Assembly (NCBI RefSeq): GCF_036231355.1
Contig: NZ_CP109496.1
Span: 6,014,001-6,078,000 of the forward strand
Reading direction: 5' to 3'
Length of the DNA stretch: 64,000 nt
Source: Streptomyces sp. NBC_01431
GTDB lineage: Bacteria; Actinomycetota; Actinomycetes; Streptomycetales; Streptomycetaceae
How positions within the stretch are numbered: the stretch's first letter is position 1; every line of letters starts with the position of its first letter. Below the pieces are notes generated by a model. That model was not told the origin of the DNA. It made no database searches and was given only the letters and a program-made list of their open reading frames with translations. Of the stretch, positions 30,563 to 38,833 are shown one piece after another. The position numbers were made by a program, and so were the translations under genes.

Positions 30563-30579
30563 GCGAAGCAATGCTTCGC
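30563..30579 (+). promoter_or_regulatory. Inverted repeat GCGAAGC-AAT-GCTTCGC before the cluster
   Basis: A perfect 7-bp inverted repeat with a 3-base spacer, 104 bp before the TTG start of the first cluster gene. A partial copy (AGAAGCATTCGC) follows at 30625-30636. GCTTCTG (30590-30596) can also pair with CAGAAGC (30623-30629). This is a candidate operator for a pathway regulator, though no regulator gene is in the cluster. Confidence 0.45.
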
Positions 30580-30682
30580 GGTGAATGCAGCTTCTGCGTG
30601 GCCAGTAGCCCCGGTCGTTCTTCAGAAGCATTCGCCTTCAAGACCCGATGGACAGTAAAAGCACAAGTACGGGAGTTGTGTC

Positions 30683-31921
30683 TTGACAGCACTGTCCGAA
30701 TCGTGGCTGAGCGGGATCGACCTGAAGCTCATCGCCGAGCAGTTGGGCACACCGGTCTTCATCTACAGCGAGGCCCAGTTACGCAAGAACCTCGCCCGGG
30801 TCCGCAGAGCCGCGGACGATGCCGGCCTCGGCGAGCGGGTCGAGTTCTACATACCGTTCTTCCCCAACTCGAACCCGCACCACCTCGCCCCGCTCAAGGG
30901 GATGGACGGCTTCGGCGTCCTGGTGCAGCTGCCCAGCGAGTACCGGATCCTGCGTGCCCACGGGTTCGACAAGTTCATCGTCTCGCCCGGCCACGTGTCC
31001 GACGAGGAGATCGACTTCTGGGACGGCACCGGCTGTCCCACGTTCCTGGCCAGCCTCGATGAGGTCGCGCATTCCCTCGCGGCGCACGCGCCGTCCATCA
31101 GCGTCCGCGTCGACTCCCTCGACTCCGGGAAGCCGGGCGTCAAGTACGGCGAGCTGGACCAGCTCTCAGCCCTGCTGAAGGAGTACGGACGGGAACTCGA
31201 CTACGTCGAGGTGTACTGCGGCAGCGGCAACTCCCTCGATGACATGGTCCACACGGTCGAGGAGATGTTCGCGGTCTTCCAGAAGCACTTCCCCACCGTC
31301 CGGGGCATCAACTTCGCCGGTGGCCACGGCTTCGACTACGAAGCGATCACGGAGTCGGACAAGCACTTCGACTGGGACACCTACTTCCGTCGGCTCGCCG
31401 AGGCCGCCGAGCGCATGGGCATCCCCCAGAACGTCAGGTTCCTCTTCGAACCCGCCCGTGACGTACTGGCCGACACCGGCGCCCTGCTGATGTCGGTGCA
31501 GCGCTCCGTCATCACCACCCCGGTGTCGTCCATCGTCGTCACCGACGGGTGCCGGATGCTGATGCCGTCGGCGCAGCTGAGGAACCGCGGCCACAACACC
31601 GCCTTCCTCGACCAGGACATGCGAGAGATCGTCGACGAGCGCGGTATCAGCGCGGCCATCCGGGGTCGCACCATCCTGCGCAACGACTACCTGCTGCCGG
31701 GTGAAGTCCACGTGCCGCAGGGCGTCGACGCGACCAGCCACCTGGTCATCCTCGACACCGGGGCCTACTGCGCCACCCAGCACATGGAGTTCCTGAACGT
31801 ACCGCCGGCCGCCGAAGTCCTGGTGAACAGCGACGGGTCCATGGAGCTGATCACCGCCGCCGGTGACGAACTCGACAAGTGGCGCAACCTCCTCGCCGAG
31901 AAGCAGCCGGTCAAGGGCTGA
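30683..31921 (+). CDS. Fold-III PLP-decarboxylase homologue lacking the PLP lysine
   Basis: A 412-residue relative of diaminopimelate/ornithine decarboxylases. The family landmarks are recognisable: DGFGVLVQLPSEYRIL, FLASLDEV, NFAGGHGFDYEA (phosphate loop), FEPARDVLADTGAL and the C-terminal DTGAYCATQHMEFLN. Where the family has YAxKAN, with the Schiff-base lysine, this protein reads FYIPFFPNSN, so the lysine is replaced by Phe. The C-x-S catalytic cysteine segment is also unlike decarboxylases. Normal decarboxylation is therefore unlikely; a different chemistry or a binding role is possible. The start is TTG behind GGGAG. Codon 33 is TTA, implying bldA dependence. First gene of the cluster. 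Confidence 0.8.
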   Translation: MTALSESWLSGIDLKLIAEQLGTPVFIYSEAQLRKNLARVRRAADDAGLGERVEFYIPFFPNSNPHHLAPLKGMDGFGVLVQLPSEYRILRAHGFDKFIVSPGHVSDEEIDFWDGTGCPTFLASLDEVAHSLAAHAPSISVRVDSLDSGKPGVKYGELDQLSALLKEYGRELDYVEVYCGSGNSLDDMVHTVEEMFAVFQKHFPTVRGINFAGGHGFDYEAITESDKHFDWDTYFRRLAEAAERMGIPQNVRFLFEPARDVLADTGALLMSVQRSVITTPVSSIVVTDGCRMLMPSAQLRNRGHNTAFLDQDMREIVDERGISAAIRGRTILRNDYLLPGEVHVPQGVDATSHLVILDTGAYCATQHMEFLNVPPAAEVLVNSDGSMELITAAGDELDKWRNLLAEKQPVKG

Positions 31922-32020
31922 CGACACCGTTGCCCCGAGTGCGGAGCGCGTCGCCCGACGGCACGCCGCCGCCCTCGCACGCTGCCAGGCCCGGACATCC
32001 CCGCCAGACAGGAGAACCCC

Positions 32021-32653
32021 ATGCCGACGCCCCATGACGGGCTGCCGGAAACAGCTCAGGGTCCCGCCGACGAAGACATGCCCTTCGACCTCTTCGAGCG
32101 CTGGTACGCAGAGGCCGAGGCCGCCGAACCGAACGACCCGAACGCCATGGCCATCGCCACGGCCGACGCCACCGGTCTCCCCGACGTGCGCATGGTGCTG
32201 CTCAAGCACCGTGACTCCCAGGGGTTCGTGTTCTTCACCAACGCGACCTCGGCGAAGGGCCGCGAACTCGCGGCCAACAGCCAGGCGTCCGGCGTACTGC
32301 ACTGGAAGAGCCTGCGGCGCCAAGTCCGCTTCCGTGGGCCCGTGGAGCGCGTCACCCCGAACGAGTCCGACGCCTACTTCACCTCCCGCGCCCGTGACAG
32401 CCAAGTGGGCGCCTGGGCCAGCCAGCAGTCCAGCCCGCTGCCTGCGCGAAAGGTGCTCAAGGACGCCGTCGTGGCCGAAACCGCGCGCTTCGAGGGGCAG
32501 CAGATCCCGCGCCCCGCGCACTGGATCGGCTACCGCGTTCGGCCCACTTATCTGGAGTTCTGGTCCGATAGGCCGTTTCGCCTCCATGACCGCATCGCGT
32601 TCACCAGGATGACTCCCCAGGGCGCCTGGGAACACGGGCGCCTCTACCCGTAG
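32021..32653 (+). CDS. PdxH-like pyridoxine/pyridoxamine 5'-phosphate oxidase
   Basis: A 210-residue FMN enzyme that oxidises PNP/PMP to PLP. The N-terminal FERWYAEAEAAEPNDPNAMAI and DVRMVLLKHRDSQGFVFFTN segments and the C-terminal RPAHWIGYRVRPTYLEFW motif match PdxH. The usual HWGG becomes HWIG. ATG 32021 follows a GGAG site. As it sits beside a YggS-type PLP-binding protein, it may supply PLP locally, or oxidise a related amine made by the cluster. Streptomyces would normally have a housekeeping PdxH elsewhere. Confidence 0.85.
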   Translation: MPTPHDGLPETAQGPADEDMPFDLFERWYAEAEAAEPNDPNAMAIATADATGLPDVRMVLLKHRDSQGFVFFTNATSAKGRELAANSQASGVLHWKSLRRQVRFRGPVERVTPNESDAYFTSRARDSQVGAWASQQSSPLPARKVLKDAVVAETARFEGQQIPRPAHWIGYRVRPTYLEFWSDRPFRLHDRIAFTRMTPQGAWEHGRLYP

Positions 32654-32679
32654 CGGATGCCGTAGAAAGGTTCACCCCC

Positions 32680-33372
32680 ATGTACTTCACCCACGCCGAC
32701 GATGTCTGGGCCGCACATCCGGACCTGCGGGCGCTGGTCTGCACGGCCGACGGACTCACTCTGGCCACGACCGACCAGGCGCGGCTCGCCGAACTGGCCG
32801 AGCGTATCGACCGACGCCAGAGCGACATGAGCGAGGCGGACATGCCGGAGATCGCGGCGTGGCGTGAGGCGTTCTCGCGGATGGGTCTCAAGCCCACCCA
32901 GTACCGCTGTGCCTCGGAGGCGCTGCTGCGCCGCTACCGCAAGGACAAGAAGCTCCCCAGCTTCCACCCGGTCGTCGACTACCTGAACCACGTGTCGATG
33001 GCCCACGCGATCCCCATCGCGGTCTTCGACACCGAGCACATCGGTGCCGGCATCTCCGTGCGCCCGGCGACGGGAACGGAGAGCTACGCGACGTTCCAGG
33101 GCGGTACGGAGACCCCCGAACCGGGCGAGATCGTCTTCGGGGACCCCGAGGGGCACGCCCACTCCCGGCGCTGGACGTTCCGCCAGTCCGCCCGTTCGGC
33201 GATCTCGCAGAACAGCGAATCCGCCCTGATCGTCGTGGAGGCGCATCACGCCTCGGCGGCCGAGGACCTGGCCGAGATGGAGAGCGAACTGAGGACGGGG
33301 CTCACCGCCCTCGGCGCCACCGTGGGCGCCACCGCGCTTCTTTCGCAGAACAACCGCCTGTTTGAGTTCTGA
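32680..33372 (+). CDS. Standalone B3/B4 (PheRS-beta editing-like) domain protein
   Basis: A 230-residue protein of the B3/B4 tRNA-binding family: the domain that in PheRS-beta hydrolyses mischarged tRNA, here without a synthetase. Typical segments are AWREAFSRMGLKPTQYRCASEALLRR, LPSFHPVVDYLNHVSMAHAIPIAVFD and GEIVFGDPEGHAHSRRWTFRQS. Beside a tRNA-Cys gene and a CysRS, it may edit or act on aminoacyl-tRNA, for example clearing a toxic cysteine analogue or transferring the aminoacyl group. That role is inferred from context. Confidence 0.8.
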   Translation: MYFTHADDVWAAHPDLRALVCTADGLTLATTDQARLAELAERIDRRQSDMSEADMPEIAAWREAFSRMGLKPTQYRCASEALLRRYRKDKKLPSFHPVVDYLNHVSMAHAIPIAVFDTEHIGAGISVRPATGTESYATFQGGTETPEPGEIVFGDPEGHAHSRRWTFRQSARSAISQNSESALIVVEAHHASAAEDLAEMESELRTGLTALGATVGATALLSQNNRLFEF

Positions 33373-33428
33373 CCCAAGTGGCGCCCCGCACCCGGCGTGC
33401 GGGGCGCCCGCCGGACGAGGAGAACTTC

Positions 33429-34127
33429 GTGAGTACGTCCGACTACCGCGGCATAGCCGATGGTCTTTCCCGAGTACGTGAACAGATGGCGGCCGCCTGT
33501 GCCCGAGCGGGCCGGGCCGTTGAGGACGTACAACTGATCGCCGCCTGCAAGACCTTCGGGGCCGACGCCGTGAGCGAGGCGGTCGGTTCCGGGCAGAGAG
33601 TGTTCGGCGAGAACTACGTACAGGAGGCGAAGGCCAAATGGCCCGGCCTCAAGGACAGGTTCCCGGACACCGAACTGCATCTGATCGGCCCGTTGCAGTC
33701 CAACAAAGCCCGTGAGGCGGTGGCTCTCTTCGACGTCATCCACTCCCTGGACCGCCGCTCCCTCGCCAAGGCGCTGTCGCGCCAGTGCGAGAGCCAGGAG
33801 CGCCACCCCGCGATGCTGGTCCAGGTGAACACCGGCGTCGAGCGGCAGAAGTCCGGCGTGCTGCCGGACGAGGCGGACGACTTCATCGCGCTGTGCCGCG
33901 ATCTGTACCAGCTGAACGTCACCGGGCTCATGTGCATCCCGCCGGCCGGTATGCCGCCCGAGCCGCACTTCGACCTACTCGCCAAGATCGCCGAACGCAA
34001 CGGGCTCGGCGCGTTGTCGATGGGGATGAGCAGTGACTACGCCGCAGCCATCGAACACGGCGCGACCAGCGTGCGCGTGGGTTCAGCGATCTTCGGGAGC
34101 CGGTCCTATCCGGCCACCGGTCAGTGA
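33429..34127 (+). CDS. YggS/PLPBP-family PLP homeostasis protein
   Basis: A 232-residue single-domain fold-III PLP-binding protein. The PLP lysine is present in LIAACKTFGADAV, and the phosphate-site segments SMGMSSDYAAAIEHGATSVRVGSAIFG and LHLIGPLQSNK are typical. Family members buffer PLP rather than catalyse turnover. GTG 33429 follows GGAG. Together with the PdxH-like gene it makes a PLP-handling pair inside a cluster whose first gene belongs to a PLP family but lacks the PLP lysine. Confidence 0.88.
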   Translation: MSTSDYRGIADGLSRVREQMAAACARAGRAVEDVQLIAACKTFGADAVSEAVGSGQRVFGENYVQEAKAKWPGLKDRFPDTELHLIGPLQSNKAREAVALFDVIHSLDRRSLAKALSRQCESQERHPAMLVQVNTGVERQKSGVLPDEADDFIALCRDLYQLNVTGLMCIPPAGMPPEPHFDLLAKIAERNGLGALSMGMSSDYAAAIEHGATSVRVGSAIFGSRSYPATGQ

Positions 34128-34169
34128 TTCGTCCAGCCGCCCCACGCGTTGCATGAAGGGAACACCCCG

Positions 34170-36260
34170 TTGTCCCGCCCAGCCCGTTTCGACATCCTCT
34201 TCGAGCCGCTCCGCATAGGCCCCGTCACCACGAAGAACCGCTTCTACCAGGTCCCGCACTGCAACGGCATGGGCCGGGCCTACCCGTCCTCCATGGCGGC
34301 GATGCGCGGGGTCAAGGCCGAGGGCGGCTGGGGGGTCGTCTGCACCGAGCAGTGCGACATCCACTACTCCGGACAGCATCAACGCGAACTTCGCCTCTGG
34401 GACGACCAGGACATCCCCACGCTCTCCAGGGCCAGTGACCAGATCCACGAGTACGGGGCCCTGGCCGGCGTCGAACTCGCGCACAACGGCAGCCACGTCG
34501 CCAACCTCGAATCCCGTGCCGTACCCATCGCCCCCAGCGCGGAGGCCACCCGCAGCCTCTTCCCCGGCACTGCCCGCGCCATGGACAAGAACGACATCAA
34601 GGACTTCCGGCGGTGGCATCGCCAGGCCGCGCTCAACGCCCGGCGGGCGGGCTTCGACATCGTCTACATCTACGCCGGGCACAGCATGACGCTGCCCATC
34701 AACTTCCTCTCGCCCACCAGGAACAAGCGCACCGACGAATACGGCGGCTCCCTGGAGAACCGTGCCCGACTGCTGCGCGAGCTCATCGAGGACACGAAGG
34801 AGGCCGTGGGCGACACGTGTGCCGTGGCGGTCCGCTTCTGCGTGGACGAGATGATGGGCCCGCGCGGGATCACCGCGGACGGCGAAGGCCACGAGGTCAT
34901 CGAACTCCTCGGTGAACTACCGGACTTGTGGGACGTCAACATCGCCAACATGGCGTACGACGGGGCGACCGCCCGCTTCGAGCAGGAGGGCTGGCAGGAG
35001 CGGTACGTCAAGCGGGTCAAGCAGGCCACCACGAAGCCCGTGGTGGGTGTGGGCCGCTTCACCTCGCCCGACACCATGGTGGCCATGCTGCGCTCCGGCA
35101 CCCTGGACCTCATCGGCGCCGCCCGCCCTTCGATCGCCGACCCCTTCCTTCCCGTGAAGATCGAAGAGGGCAGGTTCCAGGACATCCGGGAGTGCATCGG
35201 CTGCAACGTCTGTCTGGCCTTCGACTCCCTGGGCGCGCCCATCCGTTGCACCCAGAACCCCACGATGGGTGAGGAGTGGCGGCGAGGGTGGCACCCCGAG
35301 CGCATGCCGGCGAAGGACACCGACGACACCGTCCTCATCATCGGCGGCGGCCCCGCCGGACTGGAGGCGGCCAGAGGCCTGGGCCAGCGCGGATACGAAG
35401 TGATCCTCTGCGAGGAGAAGCGAGAGCTGGGCGGTCGGGTCACCCGTGAGTCCCGGCTGCCCGGCCTGGCCACCTACGGGCGGGTCCGGGACTGGCGTCT
35501 GGAACAGCTCAAGCGGATGAAGAACGTGCAGCTCCTGCCGGAGAACCGCGGCACGGCCGAACTGGTCCTGGAAGCGGGATGTTCCCTGGTGGCCGTCGCC
35601 ACCGGAGCGACCTGGCGCGATGACGGCGTCGGCCGCCACCGCTCCGAGCCGGTCCCCGGCCTGGCGGATCTGCCGGTCTTCACCCCCGACGACATCATGG
35701 ACGGCAGACTCCCCCAGGGGCGGGTCGTGGTGTACGACGACGACCACTACTACATGGCCACCGTCATCGCCGAGCAGCTCGCCGCTGCGGGGTGCGCCAT
35801 CACGTTCGTGACCCCCGAACCCACGGTCGCGGCGTTCACGCAGTACACGGCGGAGCAGAAGCGCGTCCAGCGGCGCGTCATCGAACTCAGCGCCGCCGTC
35901 CACACCTCCACCACCGTCGCCCGTGCCGTGCCCGGCGCCGTCCATCTCGCCTGCACCTACACCGGACGGGAGAGCGTCGTGGACGCCGACGCCCTCGTCC
36001 TGTCCACCGCGCAGCTTCCCCGGGAAGGGCTCTACCACGAGCTGACCGGCCTGGAGCCCGCCGTCCTCGGCTCGGCGGGCGTGCGCCGAGTGGTACGGGT
36101 GGGCGACGCTCTGGGCCCCGGGATCATCGCCGGCGCGGTACACAGCGGGCACCTGTTCGCCCGCACTCTCGACACCGCACTCACCGACCGGACCCCCTAT
36201 CGGCGCGAGAACGTCACACCTGACTGGGACCGGCCCCTGCCCCCGAAAGGCGCCGTGTGA
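34170..36260 (+). CDS. Dimethylamine/trimethylamine dehydrogenase-like flavoprotein
   Basis: A 696-residue protein with an N-terminal old-yellow-enzyme barrel, a 4Fe-4S segment and C-terminal FAD/NAD-like domains. NRFYQVPHCNG holds Cys31, equivalent to the Cys30 that binds FMN covalently in TMADH. The cluster cysteines are in CIGCNVCLAFDSLGAPIRC. At the position of TMADH Tyr60, part of the aromatic bowl, there is Gln61, as I recall for dimethylamine dehydrogenase. A secondary-amine substrate is thus more likely than trimethylamine. TTG 34170, after AAGGGAA, is chosen over TTG 34149. It touches the trpD start (TGATG). It probably oxidises an N-alkyl intermediate of the pathway. Confidence 0.82.
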   Translation: MSRPARFDILFEPLRIGPVTTKNRFYQVPHCNGMGRAYPSSMAAMRGVKAEGGWGVVCTEQCDIHYSGQHQRELRLWDDQDIPTLSRASDQIHEYGALAGVELAHNGSHVANLESRAVPIAPSAEATRSLFPGTARAMDKNDIKDFRRWHRQAALNARRAGFDIVYIYAGHSMTLPINFLSPTRNKRTDEYGGSLENRARLLRELIEDTKEAVGDTCAVAVRFCVDEMMGPRGITADGEGHEVIELLGELPDLWDVNIANMAYDGATARFEQEGWQERYVKRVKQATTKPVVGVGRFTSPDTMVAMLRSGTLDLIGAARPSIADPFLPVKIEEGRFQDIRECIGCNVCLAFDSLGAPIRCTQNPTMGEEWRRGWHPERMPAKDTDDTVLIIGGGPAGLEAARGLGQRGYEVILCEEKRELGGRVTRESRLPGLATYGRVRDWRLEQLKRMKNVQLLPENRGTAELVLEAGCSLVAVATGATWRDDGVGRHRSEPVPGLADLPVFTPDDIMDGRLPQGRVVVYDDDHYYMATVIAEQLAAAGCAITFVTPEPTVAAFTQYTAEQKRVQRRVIELSAAVHTSTTVARAVPGAVHLACTYTGRESVVDADALVLSTAQLPREGLYHELTGLEPAVLGSAGVRRVVRVGDALGPGIIAGAVHSGHLFARTLDTALTDRTPYRRENVTPDWDRPLPPKGAV

Positions 36261-37306
36261 TGGGGACGTTCAAGGAGTTCCTCGCCAAGACCGCCGACGG
36301 CCATCCGCTGACCCGGCACGAGGCCGCGGCGGCCTTCACCGTCATGACGAGCGGCGAGGCCACGCCCTCCCAGATCGGCGCGTTCCTGATGGCCCTGCGC
36401 GTACGGGGGGAGACGGTCGCCGAGATCACCGGCGCGGCGACCAGCCTGCGCGCCCGCATGCGCACCGTGGCCGCGCCTTCGGGCGCGGTCGACATCGTGG
36501 GCACGGGGGGTGACGCCTCGGGCACGTACAACATTTCCACCTGCGCCGGGCTCATCGTCGCCGGCGCGGGCGTCCCCGTGGCCAAGCACGGAAACCGTGC
36601 CCTGTCCTCGCGCTCCGGCGCCACCGACGTGCTGGGGGCGCTCGGCGTACGGACCGAACTCACTCCGGCCGAGGTCGAGCACTGCATCGCCACGGCCGGC
36701 ATCGGCTTCATGCACGCCCCCAACCACCACCCCGCCCTCAAACACGTGGCGCCCACCCGCGTCGAACTGGCCACGCGTACCGTCTTCAACCTGCTCGGCC
36801 CCCTGCTCAACCCGGCAGGCGTACGCCATCACCTGGTCGGCGTCTACTCCCGCCACTGGGTCGAGCCACTCGCCCAGGTTCTGGGCGAACTGGGCTCCAC
36901 CCACGCGCTGGTCGTGCACGGCTCGGACGGCCTGGACGAGGTCACCACCACCGGCCCCACCTACGTAGCCGAACTCGCGGACGGCGTGGTGAAGACCTTC
37001 GAGGTCACCCCCTCACAGCTCGGCATCCCCACCGCACGCCCGCAGGACCTGCGCGGAGGCACCCCCGCCGAGAACGCCCAGGCGCTGAAGGGCGTCCTGG
37101 AAGGGGCCCGCGGTCCCTACCGGGACGTCGCGGTACTCAACGCCGCTCTCGCTCTCGTCGCGGCCTCCCGCACCGCCGACTTCGGACAGGCGGCCGACCT
37201 CGCCGTCGAGTCCATCGACTCCGGACGGGCGCGGGCCTGCCTGTCCGCCCTGATCGACGCGTCCCACGCGCATGCCCGTGCCCATCTCTCCAAGGGGATC
37301 TCATGA
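36260..37306 (+). CDS. trpD: Anthranilate phosphoribosyltransferase (cluster copy)
   Basis: TrpD joins anthranilate to PRPP. It is 348 residues. The PRPP motif VGTGGDASGTYNIS, KHGNRALSSRSG and the anthranilate-site segment HAPNHHPALKHVAPTR are intact. ATG 36260 overlaps the preceding stop by one base. No other trpD is in this window, and Streptomyces normally has one elsewhere, so this is probably a pathway copy. With trpC and trpF it forms a complete anthranilate-to-IGP module, lacking trpE/G and trpA/B. Confidence 0.93.
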   Translation: MGTFKEFLAKTADGHPLTRHEAAAAFTVMTSGEATPSQIGAFLMALRVRGETVAEITGAATSLRARMRTVAAPSGAVDIVGTGGDASGTYNISTCAGLIVAGAGVPVAKHGNRALSSRSGATDVLGALGVRTELTPAEVEHCIATAGIGFMHAPNHHPALKHVAPTRVELATRTVFNLLGPLLNPAGVRHHLVGVYSRHWVEPLAQVLGELGSTHALVVHGSDGLDEVTTTGPTYVAELADGVVKTFEVTPSQLGIPTARPQDLRGGTPAENAQALKGVLEGARGPYRDVAVLNAALALVAASRTADFGQAADLAVESIDSGRARACLSALIDASHAHARAHLSKGIS

Positions 37307-38094
37307 GTGACCTGCTGACCCGTATCAAGGCCTACAAGTACGACGAGATCGCCGAGGCCAAGAAGGACCGTCCGCTGAGCGTCCTGCGCGACCGGGCCGC
37401 CGGGATGGCGCCGCCGCGCGGATTCCTCGCCGCCATCGAACAGCGGCAGCGGGAGGGCAGGTACGCCCTGATCGCCGAGGTGAAGAAGAAGAGCCCGTCC
37501 AAGGGACTCATCCGCGCGAACTTCGACGCCGCGTCCATGGCCCGTGCCTATCGGGCCGGGGGCGCCACCTGCCTGTCGGTGCTCACCGACGCCCCCTCCT
37601 TCGACGGCAGCCTGGAGCATCTGACCGCGGCTCGCACAGAGGTCGAACTGCCGCTGCTGCGCAAGGACTTCATGCTTGACCCCTACCAGGTGGTCGAGGC
37701 GCGGGCCTGGGGAGCGGACGCCATCCTGCTGATGCTGTCCACCGTCGACGACGACACCGCCGTCGCCATCGAGGACACCGCGCGGGAGTGGGGCATGGAC
37801 GTCCTGGTCGAGGTGCACGACGAGGAGGAACTCAAGCGTGCGGCGCGGTTGCGGTCGCGGCTGGTCGGGATCAACAACCGCGATCTCAAGACCATGAAGA
37901 CCAGCCTCACCACGGCCGAGAACCTCGCTCCCCGGGTCCCCGCGGGCAAGGTCGTCGTCGGCGAGAGCGGGCTGAGCACCCCCGAGGACCTCAAGCGCAT
38001 GGAGGTGGCCGGCATCACGGTCTTCCTCGTCGGTGAGAGCCTGGCGCGCGTCGAGGATGTCGAAGCCGCGACGCGGACGCTGCTGGCAGAGTAG
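37303..38094 (+). CDS. trpC: Indole-3-glycerol phosphate synthase (cluster copy)
   Basis: A second TrpC of 263 residues, clearly different from the copy at 15121: N-terminus LLTRIKAYKYDEIAEAKKDR, longer loop ahead of the barrel. Catalytic residues are all present: Lys in AEVKKKSPSKG, Lys in LLRKDFMLDPYQVVEA, Glu in LVEVHDEEEL and Asn/Arg in GINNRDLKT. The N-terminal style resembles proteobacterial TrpC more than the Streptomyces housekeeping form, suggesting transfer. It overlaps trpD by four bases. Confidence 0.93.
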   Translation: MSDLLTRIKAYKYDEIAEAKKDRPLSVLRDRAAGMAPPRGFLAAIEQRQREGRYALIAEVKKKSPSKGLIRANFDAASMARAYRAGGATCLSVLTDAPSFDGSLEHLTAARTEVELPLLRKDFMLDPYQVVEARAWGADAILLMLSTVDDDTAVAIEDTAREWGMDVLVEVHDEEELKRAARLRSRLVGINNRDLKTMKTSLTTAENLAPRVPAGKVVVGESGLSTPEDLKRMEVAGITVFLVGESLARVEDVEAATRTLLAE

Positions 38095-38145
38095 AACCGA
38101 CATCTACATGGCAGTCCTGACTGCCCATCAAGGGAGCGTCACTTC

Positions 38146-38769
38146 ATGAGTGTTGAGTTCTTCCTGACCGCGTTCATCATCGTGGTCTCACCGGGAACCG
38201 GCGCGGTGTACACCGTCGGCACGGGCTTGACACGCGGCTTCCGCATGTCGGTCGTGGCGGCCTTCGGCTGCACCCTCGGGATCGTTCCGCATCTGGCCGC
38301 CGCGATCGCGGGTCTGGCCGCCATCCTGCACACCAGCGCCGTGGCCTTCGCCAGCTTCAAGTGGGCCGGCGTCGGCTATCTGCTCTTCCTCGCCTGGCAG
38401 ACCCTGCGCGAGAAGGGTGCCATGCGGATCGACACGGAGGGCGGTGGCCAGCCGCAGGAGCGTTCGTCGGCGCAGGTCACCTGGACCGCCATTCTGATCA
38501 ACTTCCTCAACCCGAAGCTGTCCATGTTCTTCCTGGCGTTCCTGCCCCAGTTCGTTCCGGCGGGCAGCACCAACACGCTGCCGAACATGCTCGAACTCTC
38601 GGCCGTTTTCATGATCATGACGTTCGTCGTGTTCGTGATCTACGGTGCCTTCGCCGCGGGCGTGCGCGACCACATCATCTCCCGCCCCAAGGTGCTGGCC
38701 TGGATGCGCCGGACGTTCGCCGTGGCCTTCGTCGGCCTGGGTGTGCAACTGGCCCTGGCCAGCCGCTGA
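38146..38769 (+). CDS. LysE/RhtB-family amino-acid/metabolite exporter
   Basis: A 207-residue inner-membrane exporter with six predicted helices. The family N-terminus is FFLTAFIIVVSPGTGAVYTV, with the SPGP-like motif as SPGTG. NFLNPKLSMFFLAFLPQF is the second signature. Members export amino acids and small amine or acidic metabolites. In this cluster it likely exports the final product or a toxic intermediate. ATG 38146 follows AAGGGAG. Confidence 0.88.
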   Translation: MSVEFFLTAFIIVVSPGTGAVYTVGTGLTRGFRMSVVAAFGCTLGIVPHLAAAIAGLAAILHTSAVAFASFKWAGVGYLLFLAWQTLREKGAMRIDTEGGGQPQERSSAQVTWTAILINFLNPKLSMFFLAFLPQFVPAGSTNTLPNMLELSAVFMIMTFVVFVIYGAFAAGVRDHIISRPKVLAWMRRTFAVAFVGLGVQLALASR

Positions 38770-38833
38770 CCCACCTTGTTCACGTCTGCCCCCGAAGACG
38801 CTTCCGGGGCAGACGAACCGCCGAGGAGACCCT

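Noticed and set aside
30344..30683. T-box riboswitch reading tRNA-Cys before the cluster
   Set aside because: The conserved T-box sequence and specifier-loop arrangement are not present in this leader.
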